Shown one piece after another: positions 16,090 through 25,175 of a stretch of 64,000 nucleotides of DNA. This stretch comes from JACDEA01 sp963742585. Its GTDB lineage: Bacteria > Actinomycetota > Acidimicrobiia > Acidimicrobiales > JACDEA01. The notes beneath the pieces are model-generated. The model did no database searches. It was not told where the DNA came from and saw only the letters and a program-made list of their open reading frames with translations. The DNA is taken from positions 310,001-374,000 of the forward strand of contig CAVUMI010000009.1 in NCBI GenBank assembly GCA_963742585.1, given 5' to 3'. The translations under genes and the position numbers were made by a program. Position 1 is the first letter of the stretch, and each line of letters opens with the position of its first letter.

Positions 16090-16919
16090 ATGTCGCTGCC
16101 CCCGCCTGGTCCTGACCGCACGTGCATCGTCACCGGTGCCTCCTCCGGCATCGGCCTCGAGATCGCCAAGGAGCTCGCTCGGCGGGGGCGCGGCGTCACG
16201 CTCGTCGCTCGTCGCGAGGAGGTGCTACGCGGCGTCGCTGATGAGCTCGCCGCCGACCATGGCGTACGGGCCGAAGTGTTGGCGGTGGACCTGAGCGACG
16301 CCGACGCGCGTGGCGGATGCCCGCGCAACTGGGCGATCGGGGTCTGACGGTCGACATGGTGGTCAACAACGCCGGGCTTTCGACGACCGGCGCGGTTCAT
16401 CAAAGCGACCGCGCTGGCGAGTTGGGCATGATCCGCACGAACGTCGAGGCGGTGGTCGACCTCTGCACGTTGTTCTTGCCGGGGATGGTCGAGCGACGCA
16501 CCGGTGCGATTCTTAACGTGGCGTCGACTGCGGCCTTTCAGCCGTTGCCGGGTCAAGCCGGGTACGCGGCGTCGAAGTCTTTCGTGCTGTCGTTCACGCA
16601 CGCGCTCCGAGGCGAGCTGAAGGGCACCGGCGTCACCGCCACCGCGTTGTGCCCCGGCCCGGTCGACACCGGCTTTGGCGAAGCGGCGGGGTTCAGCAAA
16701 GAAGAGGCCGACAACGCGCTACCGAAGTTCATGTGGGTTGCGCCAGACGCCGTCGCCAAGGACGCGCTGGCCGGCGTCGAATCAGGTCGGGCGGTGGTGA
16801 TCCCCGGCATCGCCAATCGGGTCGCCGCCGCGGCGGCGTATGTCACGCCGCGCAAGCTGCTCGTACCGCTGCTGGCCCGTCAGCACCCCTCACTGCGGAG
16901 GCCGGGGCTCGCGGGGTAA
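16090..16919 (+). pseudogene. Short-chain dehydrogenase, frameshifted
   Basis: About 275 residues in two frames. The first frame has TGASSGIG and VTLVARREE up to DLSDADA near 16310. The second resumes at RMPAQLGDRGLTVDMVVNNAG, the catalytic region SSTAAFQPLPGQAGYAASKS (YAASK) and CPGPVDTGF. All SDR motifs are present, so one added or lost base near 16312 explains the break. The C-terminus overlaps the convergent acyl-CoA dehydrogenase by 30 bp. The N-terminal layout resembles DltE/Sdr-type lipid reductases. An assembly indel is likely. Confidence 0.8.
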
Positions 16920-18062
16920 GCCCAGCACCCGTTCCCCGAGAACGTTCTTCAGTACCTCGTCGGTGCCGCCGCCGATGCGGAGCGCGGGGGCCTCCAACCG
17001 CGCCTGCTGCCACGGCGAACCCGCGGCCGCGCCCGCGGGACCCAGGATGCGCAATGCCAGGTCGGCGGCATCGGCGAAGAGTCGTGCGGTCGCCAACTTG
17101 GCGACCGCGGCTTCGGGGCCCGGGAAGCCGGTGCGGGCGATGGCGGTCAGCAACCGGTAGTTGAGGTAGCGCAACGTGGACGTCGCCTCGAAGATTCGCG
17201 CCAGATCTTGACGGACAACCGGCGAGCGATTAGCGCCGGATGAGCGGGCCAGTTCGATCAGCGCGCCGACCATGTCGTCCTGACCGAGGAGGTCGCCGGC
17301 CATCAACCGTTCGTTCAAGAGCGTGGTGGTGGCAACGCTCCAGCCGTCGTTGACCGCGCCGACGACGTCACCGGCCGGTACTCGTACCTCTTCGAAGAAG
17401 ACCTCGTTGAAGTGCGCGCCACCGTTCATCTGCTTGATCGGCTGAACAGTGATCCCCGGCGTGCGCATGTCGAGGGCGATCCAGCTGATGCCCGCGTGAC
17501 GCGGCGCCGACGGGTCGGTGCGGGCGAGCAGCATCCCCCAGTCCGCGTACTGCGCTCCTGACGACCACACCTTCTGGCCGTTGACCACGAACTCGTCGCC
17601 GTCGCGCGTCGCCGAGGTTCTTAGCGATGCGAGGTCGGAGCCGGCATCGGGTTCGGAGAACAGCTGGCACCAGATCTCATCGCCCCGCAGCAGCGGCCGC
17701 AGCCAGCGCCGTTTCTGGTCCTCGGTGCCGTGGGTGATCAGCGTGGGTCCGCCCATGTGCACCCCGATGGCGAAGATGACCTCGGGCGCGTCGAACGCCG
17801 CAACCTCTTGATTGAAAATCACCTGCTGGATCGGCACCGCGGCCCGACCGCCGTACTCCGTGGGCCAGGTGAGCCCGGCCCAACCGGCGTCGGCCTTGCT
17901 CGCTTGCCATGCCTTCGCGGCGACGAGGTCGTCAGGCGAGGAGCGGAACAACGTGAGCACACCGTGCTCGCGATCCGCGGCGCGGGGCGCGGCGTTCGCC
18001 TGCAGCCACGTTCGGCACTCGGCCCGGAAGGCCGCCTCTTCGGGAGTGTCGGAGAGATCCAT
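16890..18062 (-). CDS. Acyl-CoA dehydrogenase
   Basis: A 390-residue FAD enzyme that introduces the alpha-beta double bond in an acyl-CoA. Helical N-terminus (DLSDTPEEAAFRAECRTWLQ), WQLFSEPDAGSD-type middle (CQLFSEPDAGSDLASLRT) with FAD contacts, VNGQKVWSSGAQYADW, and a C-terminal helical domain with GTDEVLKNVLGERVLGL are typical. The active-site Glu cannot be assigned confidently. It is divergent from an enoyl-CoA hydratase across 27 bp, which would catalyse the next beta-oxidation step. The GTTAAC-containing gap (18071-18089) may hold a shared operator. Confidence 0.92.
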   Translation of the reverse strand: MDLSDTPEEAAFRAECRTWLQANAAPRAADREHGVLTLFRSSPDDLVAAKAWQASKADAGWAGLTWPTEYGGRAAVPIQQVIFNQEVAAFDAPEVIFAIGVHMGGPTLITHGTEDQKRRWLRPLLRGDEIWCQLFSEPDAGSDLASLRTSATRDGDEFVVNGQKVWSSGAQYADWGMLLARTDPSAPRHAGISWIALDMRTPGITVQPIKQMNGGAHFNEVFFEEVRVPAGDVVGAVNDGWSVATTTLLNERLMAGDLLGQDDMVGALIELARSSGANRSPVVRQDLARIFEATSTLRYLNYRLLTAIARTGFPGPEAAVAKLATARLFADAADLALRILGPAGAAAGSPWQQARLEAPALRIGGGTDEVLKNVLGERVLGLPREPRPPQ

Positions 18063-18089
18063 TTGTTAGCGGGAGTTAACCTACAGAAC

Positions 18090-18875
18090 ATGAGCGAAGA
18101 AGTGCTGTACGACGTCGATGGCTCTGTCGCCACGATCACTCTCAACCGGCCGGACAAGCTCAACGCGGCGACCTTCGACATGGGTCTCGCGTTCCAGGAG
18201 GCGGTGAAGCGGGCGGGTGAGTCGGCCGAGGTCCGTTGCATCGTGCTGACCGGCGCCGGCAAGGGTTTCTGCGCGGGCGATGACGTTGAAGCGGCGTGGG
18301 GCGACCCGCGCATGGCCGACACGATGGACGAGCTGGCCGGACCGAACCCACCCTTGACCCCGGAGATCGCCGTCCTGATCGACTGTCCCAAACCGGTGAT
18401 CGCCGCGGTCAACGGCGTGGCCCTCGGCATCGGCATGGACTTCGCGGTGGTCTGCGACATCCGGTACGCGTCGGAGAAGGCCCGCTTCGGACAGCTCTTC
18501 GTGAAGATGGGGTTGATGGCCGACGTCAGCGGTTACTGGCGTCTACCGCAGCTCATCGGCCCATCGGCGGCGGCGGAGATGCTGTTCACCGGCGACATGA
18601 TTGACGCCGCCGAGGCGCTGCGGATCGGTTTGGTGTCCCGCGTCCTTCCCGTCGACGAACTCCTACCCGCGGCGCAGGAGCTCGCCGGTCGCATCGCGCT
18701 CAACCCGCCGATGGCGCTCGGCTATCTCAAAGAGGGACTGCGCCGCGCCGCCGGGATGAGCCGTGCCGACCTCGACGACCTGGCCCGCTTCGTGGGCAAC
18801 GGCCTCAGTCGCCTTTTCGCCAGCGACGAACACAAGCAAGCTGTCGCCGCCTTCGCCCAGCGCGCCAAGGGTTAG
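18090..18875 (+). CDS. Enoyl-CoA hydratase/isomerase family protein
   Basis: A 261-residue crotonase-fold protein, the hydration step of beta-oxidation or a related isomerase. ITLNRPDKLNA at the N-terminus, GAGKGFCAGDDV for the first oxyanion-hole strand, KPVIAAVNGVALGIGMDFAV for the second, and a C-terminal RIGLVSRVLP segment are conserved. The active-site Glu positions of true hydratases are not clearly matched (Gly-Leu-Met-Ala-Asp here), so an isomerase or other crotonase reaction is possible. It starts at ATG 18090, after the divergent acyl-CoA dehydrogenase, and its stop overlaps the convergent amidase by 4 bp. Confidence 0.9.
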   Translation: MSEEVLYDVDGSVATITLNRPDKLNAATFDMGLAFQEAVKRAGESAEVRCIVLTGAGKGFCAGDDVEAAWGDPRMADTMDELAGPNPPLTPEIAVLIDCPKPVIAAVNGVALGIGMDFAVVCDIRYASEKARFGQLFVKMGLMADVSGYWRLPQLIGPSAAAEMLFTGDMIDAAEALRIGLVSRVLPVDELLPAAQELAGRIALNPPMALGYLKEGLRRAAGMSRADLDDLARFVGNGLSRLFASDEHKQAVAAFAQRAKG

Positions 18876-20296
18876 GAGACCGGCGGGCGGCGGTGGCGCC
18901 AGGGGGCGGCCGACTCGAGTTGGGCCGAGACGCGTAGTAGGAGCGCCTCGCGGTTGAGGCCGGCGACGAGGTGGATGCCGACGGGTAGTCCGAGGCTGTC
19001 GGTGGCGAGGGGCAGCGACACGGCCGGTGATCCGATCAAGTTGGCGATCGGCGTGAAGGCCGCCAGCGCCCGGCTGCGCATCAGGGCGTCCCATTCCGAC
19101 AGCTCGGAGTTGTCGTCGAACGCGCCGACCGGCAAGGGCGGTATCGGCACCGTTGGCGTCAGCAGCAGGTCGAACTGCTCGAGGAACTCGTGTGCACCGC
19201 GCGACATGTCGTGGAGGGCGCGCCGCGCCGCCACGTAGGTGGTGGCAGAGACGGCTTGGCCCATCGCGACGAGCGCACGCGTCGGGACGTCGAGTGACTC
19301 GAGCGACGGGAAGCCCGGGTCCAGCGCGTTAGTCGCCGCCTCGACCGCGAACACGTTGACGACCTGCTCGGCCACGACGAGGTCCCATGGCGGCGCGGCG
19401 TCAACGACCTCGTGGCCCAATGACGCGAGCAAGTCGGCCGCTGATCTGGTGGCCGCTACCGCGTCGGGCGTGACCTCGGTATCGGCGATGAACGGGTCGA
19501 CGGTGAGCGCGACGCGCAGATGACCGGGGTCGCGTCCGACTTCATCAGCGAAGGGCCGAACCGGCGGTGGCGCGGACCAGTCGTCGCCGACGTCTGCTCC
19601 AGCCATGACGTCGAGGAGCGCGGCGGCATCGGCGACGGTGCGAGTGATGGGTCCGTTGATCGCGTGTGGATCAGCGAGCCGGGGGCTGGTGGTCACCCGG
19701 CCGCGGGAGGGCTTGATTCCGTAGACGCCACACAGGGAAGCCGGAATGCGGATCGACCCACCACCGTCGCTGCCCTGCGAGATCGGGCACAGCCCGGCGG
19801 CCAGCGCGGCGGCCGCGCCGCCGGAGGAGCCGCCCGGGGTGCGCCCGGTATCCCACGGGTTCCGGGCCGGTGGGTACGCCGGGTTCTCGCTGATGCTCTT
19901 CTTGCCGAACTCCGGCGTGTTGGTCTTGCCCAGGATCACGAAGCCGGCGGCGCGGATCCGGGCAACGACGGCATCGTCGTGCTCGGGCACCCGGTCGTGC
20001 CACTCTCGCGTGCCGTAGGTCGTCCGCACGCCCCGGGTGTCGTTCAGATCCTTGATCGAGATGGGAACGCCGGCGAAGGGCGGCAGCTCGTCGCCCCGGT
20101 CGATCGCCGCTTCGACCGATCGCGCCGCGTCCATTGCCTCGTCCGCGCATACCGTCAGGTAGGCGTCAAGCTTCGGATTCAACGCCTCGATGCGCTCCAG
20201 ATACATGGTCGCCAGCCCCGTCGGACGGACCTTGCCAAGTCGCACCATCTCGGCGAGTTCGGTGGCCGGAGTGAAAGGATCGACGTCGGTGCCCAT
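18872..20296 (-). CDS. Amidase (amidase-signature family)
   Basis: A 474-residue Ser-cisSer-Lys hydrolase. The Lys lies in GVPISIKDLNDTRG, the cis-Ser in GGSSGGAAAALAAG and the nucleophile Ser in QGSDGGGSIRIPA. Typical C-terminal LPLATDSLGLPVGIHLVAG is present. It hydrolyses amide bonds; GatA-like sequence is ruled out because no GatB/GatC neighbours exist and the protein lacks GatA context. The start at ATG 20296 gives the normal length; a longer in-frame extension upstream lies over the neighbouring transporter gene on the other strand. It is divergent from the Liv substrate-binding gene across 33 bp. Confidence 0.9.
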   Translation of the reverse strand: MGTDVDPFTPATELAEMVRLGKVRPTGLATMYLERIEALNPKLDAYLTVCADEAMDAARSVEAAIDRGDELPPFAGVPISIKDLNDTRGVRTTYGTREWHDRVPEHDDAVVARIRAAGFVILGKTNTPEFGKKSISENPAYPPARNPWDTGRTPGGSSGGAAAALAAGLCPISQGSDGGGSIRIPASLCGVYGIKPSRGRVTTSPRLADPHAINGPITRTVADAAALLDVMAGADVGDDWSAPPPVRPFADEVGRDPGHLRVALTVDPFIADTEVTPDAVAATRSAADLLASLGHEVVDAAPPWDLVVAEQVVNVFAVEAATNALDPGFPSLESLDVPTRALVAMGQAVSATTYVAARRALHDMSRGAHEFLEQFDLLLTPTVPIPPLPVGAFDDNSELSEWDALMRSRALAAFTPIANLIGSPAVSLPLATDSLGLPVGIHLVAGLNREALLLRVSAQLESAAPWRHRRPPVS

Positions 20297-20314
20297 CCCG
20301 CCGAGTTTGCCACC

Positions 20315-20330
20315 GTTAACATCTGAGTGA
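20315..20330. promoter_or_regulatory. Putative operator in front of the first Liv operon
   Basis: GTTAACATCTGAGTGA begins with the same 11 bases as the near-palindrome upstream of the TetR gene (reverse complement of 27260-27275). It overlaps the start of the substrate-binding gene, so the TetR protein encoded at the other end of the operon may repress it. Confidence 0.5.
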
Positions 20331-21682
20331 TGCGCCGTACGGCACTCCTCGTGGTCGCGTTGACTCTGGTCGGCGCCTGCGGCACGAGAGTCCCGCATCC
20401 GGGCACCGCGAGCGGTCAGCAGGTCTCGGCCGGCGGACAAAGCACGGCCGCAGAGGTGGCGGGCGACAGCACGTCGGCCGAAGCGACCGACGCCGCCACA
20501 TCGAGTGACACCGCCGCCGGCGCGGCGTCCACCGGCGCGGCTTCCAACAGTGCCGGCAGCCAGACGGCGGTGACGTCGGCGGGATCCGCAGCCGGTACGC
20601 AGACACCGACCGGGCCGCCGATCATGCTCGGTGCGGTCGGCACCCGATCCGGCATCATCGGCGCGGCCTTGCGCGACGTCTGGCGCGGTGTCCCGGTATG
20701 GGAGCGGTGGGTTAACACCCACGGCGGGATCATGGGCCGGCCTGTCAAATTCATCACGGTGGACGACGCCGGCGACCCGGGTAAGCACGCCGCCGCGGTC
20801 CGCCGGTTGATCCGCGAGGACAAGGTCGTTGCGTTCGTCGGGTCCCTCGCCCCGACAACGCTCTCGGCCGGCACCCCGCTGCTCGAGCAGGCGCAGATCC
20901 CGGTCATCGGTGGTGACGCGGGCGAGGCCGGTTGGTTCCGGTCGCCGATGGCGTTCCCGAGCAACAGCCAGGGCATCGCCCGCGGCACCGCCCTGGGCCA
21001 GTGGGGTGCAGCGAACCTCAACATCACCCGCGCCGCGGTTTTCTACCTGACCGACGTCGACGTGGGGGAACGGTTCCGCAGTTCGTTCAAGGCGGCCTGG
21101 CAGCGGGCCGGCAAGCAGATCGTGGTCGACACGGGCGTGTCCCTGGCGCAACCCGACTTCACGAGCGAGATTCTCCAAGCCAAGAACGCCGGTGCAGAGG
21201 CCATCTACATCGGGCTCGAGGAGGCCGCCTGCCAGCGGTTCTTCGACGCGGCGCGGCGCCAGAACTACACGCCGATCTGGTTCAGCGCGGCGTGTGTGCT
21301 CAGGCCGATCCTGCGGGCCAAGGACATCACGACCGACCGCCTTTATCTCGGGTCCTCGTTCGGTCGCTCCGACGCCGGTACTCCTGAGGCCAACGAGTGG
21401 CGGGAGGCATACCGGCGGTTCGCGCCGGATCTGCCCGACGCGGACGCGTTCTCGTTCACGTGGGTCGCGGGCAAGATGTTCGAAGCCGCGGTCAAGGCCG
21501 GCGGCGGCGTCACGTCAAAGCAGATTCTCGCAGGCCTGCACAGCCTCAAGAACTTCACCGCCGGCGGTCTGATTCCGCCGCAGTCGTGGCCGCCGGGGCC
21601 GCACCCCGAGGGCTCCTGCGGCCGCGTCGACAAGTTCACCGGCACCCGCACTGTCCAAGTCAGCGGGGGCTTCCTCTGCTGA
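20330..21682 (+). CDS. Branched-chain amino-acid-type ABC transporter substrate-binding lipoprotein
   Basis: About 450 residues. The leader LLVVALTLVGACG ends in a lipobox, so the protein is probably tethered outside the membrane. A Ser/Thr/Ala-rich linker precedes a Peripla_BP_6 domain: IMLGAVGTRSGIIG, HGGIMGRPVKFITVDDAGDP, a VIGGDAGE segment and a C-terminal TFTWVAGKMF-like part (AFSFTWVAGKMFEAA). It would capture the solute for the LivHM/LivG/LivF proteins that follow. The GTG at 20327 is an alternative start. The ligand is unknown; amino acids, short acids or amides are all known for the family. Confidence 0.9.
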   Translation: MRRTALLVVALTLVGACGTRVPHPGTASGQQVSAGGQSTAAEVAGDSTSAEATDAATSSDTAAGAASTGAASNSAGSQTAVTSAGSAAGTQTPTGPPIMLGAVGTRSGIIGAALRDVWRGVPVWERWVNTHGGIMGRPVKFITVDDAGDPGKHAAAVRRLIREDKVVAFVGSLAPTTLSAGTPLLEQAQIPVIGGDAGEAGWFRSPMAFPSNSQGIARGTALGQWGAANLNITRAAVFYLTDVDVGERFRSSFKAAWQRAGKQIVVDTGVSLAQPDFTSEILQAKNAGAEAIYIGLEEAACQRFFDAARRQNYTPIWFSAACVLRPILRAKDITTDRLYLGSSFGRSDAGTPEANEWREAYRRFAPDLPDADAFSFTWVAGKMFEAAVKAGGGVTSKQILAGLHSLKNFTAGGLIPPQSWPPGPHPEGSCGRVDKFTGTRTVQVSGGFLC

Positions 21683-23337
21683 AGCGGGCAGGCGCTGCGG
21701 TCGCCATCGGGTTACTCCTGACACTGGTGGCCAGCCCGGCTGGGGGGCAGACCGCCGACGAGGAGGGCTATGACTTCTTCGGCGTCTCGGCACTGGCCGA
21801 CGGCATCACGACGCGGCTGGTGCTGGAGCACTTCCTCGCCGTCGAAGAGTTCATCGCCCTGTCGTCCGTGTCGGCCGAAGCGCGGCTCGAAATCGGCCGA
21901 TCGACCGCACTGGCCGTCCTCCCTGACCCGGGCGACCTGGTGCTCGGCCTACCGGGAACCCTGGCCGCGCTGGCCGGTGTCGCCGGCTTGCCCGACTACC
22001 CCGCCGTGAGTCGGGCCGATTATCCGACCACGCCCACCCATGAGGTCACGCTGGCCCCAGACGCCGGCCTCGGCGCGTTGCGACTGCGCACCGAAGCTGA
22101 GGAGCACCGGGCCTACGGTCGCGCGTTCGTGGGGAACTTCGTCGATACCGTCGGCGTGTTGCCGCTCTCCGTCGGGTCCATCAAGTCCGAGTCGCTCGCC
22201 CGGCGGATCGATTCGCTCACCTATGAGTCGGTCGCGAAGAGCACGGTGAACGACATCCGGCTCCTGGGCGGCATCTTCAGAATCGGCCAGGTCACCAGCA
22301 CCGTCACCGCCCGGGTCGACGACGGCAAGATCACCGCAACGCGCGACGAGACGAAGGTGGTTGGCGCGGAGATCGCCGGCATGCCGGTCGGGATCGACGA
22401 GAAGGGTTTCACCTCACCGAACGGGTCTGAAGCACTTGCGCCCCTGATCGACTCCTTGGCCGCGCCCCTCGCCGCGGCCGGCGTCACGGTGCGCATGACG
22501 CCGGGCGAGTCGACGATCACCGCCACCAAGGGAACGGCGACGTCGGGCTTCCTCACCATCGAGCTGGCCCAGCCGGACACCACGCCGTATCCGGCGACGA
22601 TCACGTTGTCGTTCGGCAAAGCCAGCGCCACCGTTGAGGCATCGGGCCGCAGCAGCAGCCTGCTCGACGAGGTACTTAGCGACGTCGCCGGAGGGGTGGC
22701 CGACCTCGGCCTGCCGGCGGGCGGGCTCGACGCTGCGGGCGGCGACCTCGGGTCGGGCATTACCGGCGATCTCGCATCGCCGATCGGCGGCGCGGCCTCG
22801 CCGGGCGACGCCGTCACGGCGCGGGTCCCGGTGGTCTCGGTCGAGTTGATGGACTTCCGCTCGCTCTACCGCTGGGTCGCGGTGGCATTACTCGGCGCGC
22901 TGGTCGCGCGTTGGTGGGTGGTTTCGCGATTCGCGCGAGCGAGATACGGCAACCCGTCCCAATCTGCGCTCTCTTTGGAGGTGGTGATGGCAACCGAACG
23001 CCAGGCTTCGCCGGTTCGTCCGGCGCTGGTCCAAGTGACACCCGAGATCCTCGAGCGGTTCCGCGATCCGCGGATCGTCCTCGCCATCGTGTGTGGCATC
23101 GGCGGCGCGGTGGCGCTCCTGCTCGGGTACCTGGGGGTGAGCGACACGCTCGATCCGGGCCAGCAGTTGCCCTATCTCATCAGTGGTGGGGTGGGCGCGC
23201 TGTTCCTTCTCGGTCTCGCGGCCACGTTGCTGTTCTCCACCGATCTCGGGGCAACGCGCCGTGAGATCCGGGAGCTGCGGGAAGACATCGCGCAACTGCG
23301 CGAGCTCGTCGAAGACCAACGCGGCTCGCGCCGTTAG
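21679..23337 (+). CDS. Exported membrane-anchored protein of unknown function in the Liv operon
   Basis: About 550 residues as one frame. It appears to start at a CTG overlapping the preceding stop (CTGA), since the signal peptide LKRAGAAVAIGLLLTLVASP begins right there and no ATG/GTG fits. The extracytoplasmic part holds repeated beta-strand-like segments (VTLAPDAGLGALRLRT, VTARVDDGKITATRDE). A membrane helix lies near 22870-22920, then an internal ATG 22987 with its own ribosome site. The last about 115 residues carry two more helices and a basic coiled coil. The single frame may therefore be two genes joined by an indel. Its job in the transporter is unknown. Confidence 0.6.
   Translation: MKRAGAAVAIGLLLTLVASPAGGQTADEEGYDFFGVSALADGITTRLVLEHFLAVEEFIALSSVSAEARLEIGRSTALAVLPDPGDLVLGLPGTLAALAGVAGLPDYPAVSRADYPTTPTHEVTLAPDAGLGALRLRTEAEEHRAYGRAFVGNFVDTVGVLPLSVGSIKSESLARRIDSLTYESVAKSTVNDIRLLGGIFRIGQVTSTVTARVDDGKITATRDETKVVGAEIAGMPVGIDEKGFTSPNGSEALAPLIDSLAAPLAAAGVTVRMTPGESTITATKGTATSGFLTIELAQPDTTPYPATITLSFGKASATVEASGRSSSLLDEVLSDVAGGVADLGLPAGGLDAAGGDLGSGITGDLASPIGGAASPGDAVTARVPVVSVELMDFRSLYRWVAVALLGALVARWWVVSRFARARYGNPSQSALSLEVVMATERQASPVRPALVQVTPEILERFRDPRIVLAIVCGIGGAVALLLGYLGVSDTLDPGQQLPYLISGGVGALFLLGLAATLLFSTDLGATRREIRELREDIAQLRELVEDQRGSRR
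22987..23337 (+). CDS. Possible separate two-helix membrane protein with coiled-coil tail
   Basis: Read from ATG 22987, preceded by TTTGGAGG and by a TGATG stop-start overlap in the neighbouring frame, it gives 116 residues. These are a Pro/Gln-rich N-terminus, two membrane helices (VLAIVCGIGGAVALLLGYLG; LISGGVGALFLLGLAATLLF) and the coiled coil TRREIRELREDIAQLRELVE. It overlaps the C-terminal part of the 21679-23337 frame, and only one reading can be right. Function unknown. Confidence 0.4.
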   Translation: MATERQASPVRPALVQVTPEILERFRDPRIVLAIVCGIGGAVALLLGYLGVSDTLDPGQQLPYLISGGVGALFLLGLAATLLFSTDLGATRREIRELREDIAQLRELVEDQRGSRR

Positions 23338-23342
23338 CGCCG

Positions 23343-25112
23343 TTGTCCGACTGGCTGCCTTTCGTCACCACCGGAGTGGTGATCGGGAGCGTGTACGCCA
23401 TCGCGGCCATGGGCCTGGTGGTCACGTATCGCACCACCGGCCTGTTCAACTTCGCCCATGGTGCCGTCGGGATGACGGTGGCCTATGCGTTCTACCGGCT
23501 GCGCGTCGACTGGGGATTGCCCACGTGGCTGTCGTTCCTGATCTCGCTGCTGATCGTGGCGCCGGCCATCGGGATCTTCATCGATCGCTTCCTGTTCCGC
23601 GCGCTGGAGCGGTCGTCCCAGGCCTCGAAGATCGTGGTCACGATGGGTCTGCTCGTGCTGTTGCAAGGAACGGTGCAGGCTGTCTTCGGCGCGGCGAGCA
23701 AGCGCATGCCGCCGTTCCTACCCACCGGAACGGTGAAGGTCGGCACCCTCTACGTTGGGTACGACCAGATGATCGTCGTCGGTGTGGCTGCCGCGATATT
23801 CCTGGTGCTGACCGCGTTCTTCCGCCTGAGCCGGCTGGGCCTCGTCATGCGCAGCGTCGTGGACGACCCCGACCTGACCGAGGCGGCCGGCTTCGGCGTT
23901 GACCGCGTCCGGATGTTCACCTGGTCGCTCGGCGTGATGCTCGCCGGGCTGGCCGGCATCCTGTTCTCGCCGATCTTCCAACTCGACTCGATCACCCTCA
24001 CCCTGCTCGTCCTCCAGGCAGCACTTGCCGCCGCGGTGTTCGGCCGGCTGACGAGTCTGCCCCGGACCGTCGGGGCCGCCGTCGGCCTCGGCTTGGCGGC
24101 AACCCTCTCGCTGAAGGTGCTCGCCAACCACTCTGATCTGCTCGGTGGTTTGCGCCCGAGCGTCCCGTTCATCTTTCTGTTCTTCGTCCTCCTCCTCACT
24201 CGGCGCGGGTCGCTGCGCGAGCTGGGCGTTTCGGCGCCGTGGGCGGGCACACTGCGGGCCGAGGCCGAGGGTTGGAAGCTCCTCGGGATCGGGCTCCTTC
24301 TCCTTGCCTTCCTCGTACCTGATGCGCAGGTGTTTCCGTTGGGAACCACCCTCGTCCTCGCCTGTGCGTTCCTCAGCCTCACGCTGTTGATCGGCAGTTC
24401 GGGGCTGATCTGTCTGGCCCAAGCGGGACTGGTCGGCACCGGCGCGTTCACCTACATCCATCTCACTGCCGACGCCGGGCTGCCGTTCCCGCTCGCGCTC
24501 GTGCTGGCGGGCGCAGCGGCCGTCCCGTTCGGCCTCGCCATCGCGGTGCCGGCGTTGCGGCTCCCGAGTCTCTTCCTCGCGCTGGCCACCTTCGTGGTGG
24601 GACAGCTGCTGGACGGACTGGTCTTTGGCAGCTGGCGGGCGTTCTCCGGAGGGGAGGACGGCCTGCGGGGAACCCGGCCCTCCGTGCTGCGCGGCGACCG
24701 CGCCTTCGCCGTGTTCCTGGCGGTGATGGTGGTGCTGTTCGTGATCGCGATCGGCGCGTTACGTCGGTCTGGCCTCGGTCGCTCGCTCGTCGCCATGCGT
24801 GACAGTCAGCCGGCGGCCGAGTCACTCGGGCTCAACCCGCTGTGGCCGAAGGTCGCGGTGTTCGCCGCGTCGGCGTTCCTCGCCGGTGTCGCCGGTGGTC
24901 TGTACGCCGGCCACCTTCAGGTCGCCAGCAAGACCTACTTCTCCTCGTTCAGCTCGCTGCTCTGGGTGACGGTGGTCGTCGTCGGCGGCGTGCAGAGCGT
25001 GTACGGCGCGTTGGCGGGCGCGTTCCTCCTTCAATTTCTTCCCGACCTCCTTTCGACGGGCGAACCGTCGGCCTGGGTCACGCCCGCGTTTGGCGTCGGC
25101 GCCGTTCTCTAG
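23343..25112 (+). CDS. Fused LivH-LivM ABC permease
   Basis: A 589-residue inner-membrane permease joining the two halves of the branched-chain amino-acid channel. The LivH part has VVTYRTTGLFNFAHGAVGM near residue 30; the LivM part has LIGSSGLICLAQAGLVGTGA near residue 345 and RSGLGRSLVAMRDSQPAAES as the EAA-type loop near residue 475. It starts at TTG 23343, 6 bp after the preceding gene. The TAG at 25112 comes after FGVGAVL; shifting one base there would extend the protein by about 23 residues (LAARPGGLVGALSRFRPGRL) to TGA 25181-25183, close to the next start, so the C-terminus may be truncated by an indel. Confidence 0.9.
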   Translation: MSDWLPFVTTGVVIGSVYAIAAMGLVVTYRTTGLFNFAHGAVGMTVAYAFYRLRVDWGLPTWLSFLISLLIVAPAIGIFIDRFLFRALERSSQASKIVVTMGLLVLLQGTVQAVFGAASKRMPPFLPTGTVKVGTLYVGYDQMIVVGVAAAIFLVLTAFFRLSRLGLVMRSVVDDPDLTEAAGFGVDRVRMFTWSLGVMLAGLAGILFSPIFQLDSITLTLLVLQAALAAAVFGRLTSLPRTVGAAVGLGLAATLSLKVLANHSDLLGGLRPSVPFIFLFFVLLLTRRGSLRELGVSAPWAGTLRAEAEGWKLLGIGLLLLAFLVPDAQVFPLGTTLVLACAFLSLTLLIGSSGLICLAQAGLVGTGAFTYIHLTADAGLPFPLALVLAGAAAVPFGLAIAVPALRLPSLFLALATFVVGQLLDGLVFGSWRAFSGGEDGLRGTRPSVLRGDRAFAVFLAVMVVLFVIAIGALRRSGLGRSLVAMRDSQPAAESLGLNPLWPKVAVFAASAFLAGVAGGLYAGHLQVASKTYFSSFSSLLWVTVVVVGGVQSVYGALAGAFLLQFLPDLLSTGEPSAWVTPAFGVGAVL

Positions 25113-25175
25113 CGGCGCGCCCGGGTGGGCTGGTGGGCGCGCTGTCACGCTTCCGCCCCGGACGGCTGGTGGCCC

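Noticed and set aside
18071..18090. GTTAAC before the enoyl-CoA hydratase as a third site for the TetR regulator
   Set aside because: Only the first six bases agree with GTTAACATCTG, which is too little for a claim.
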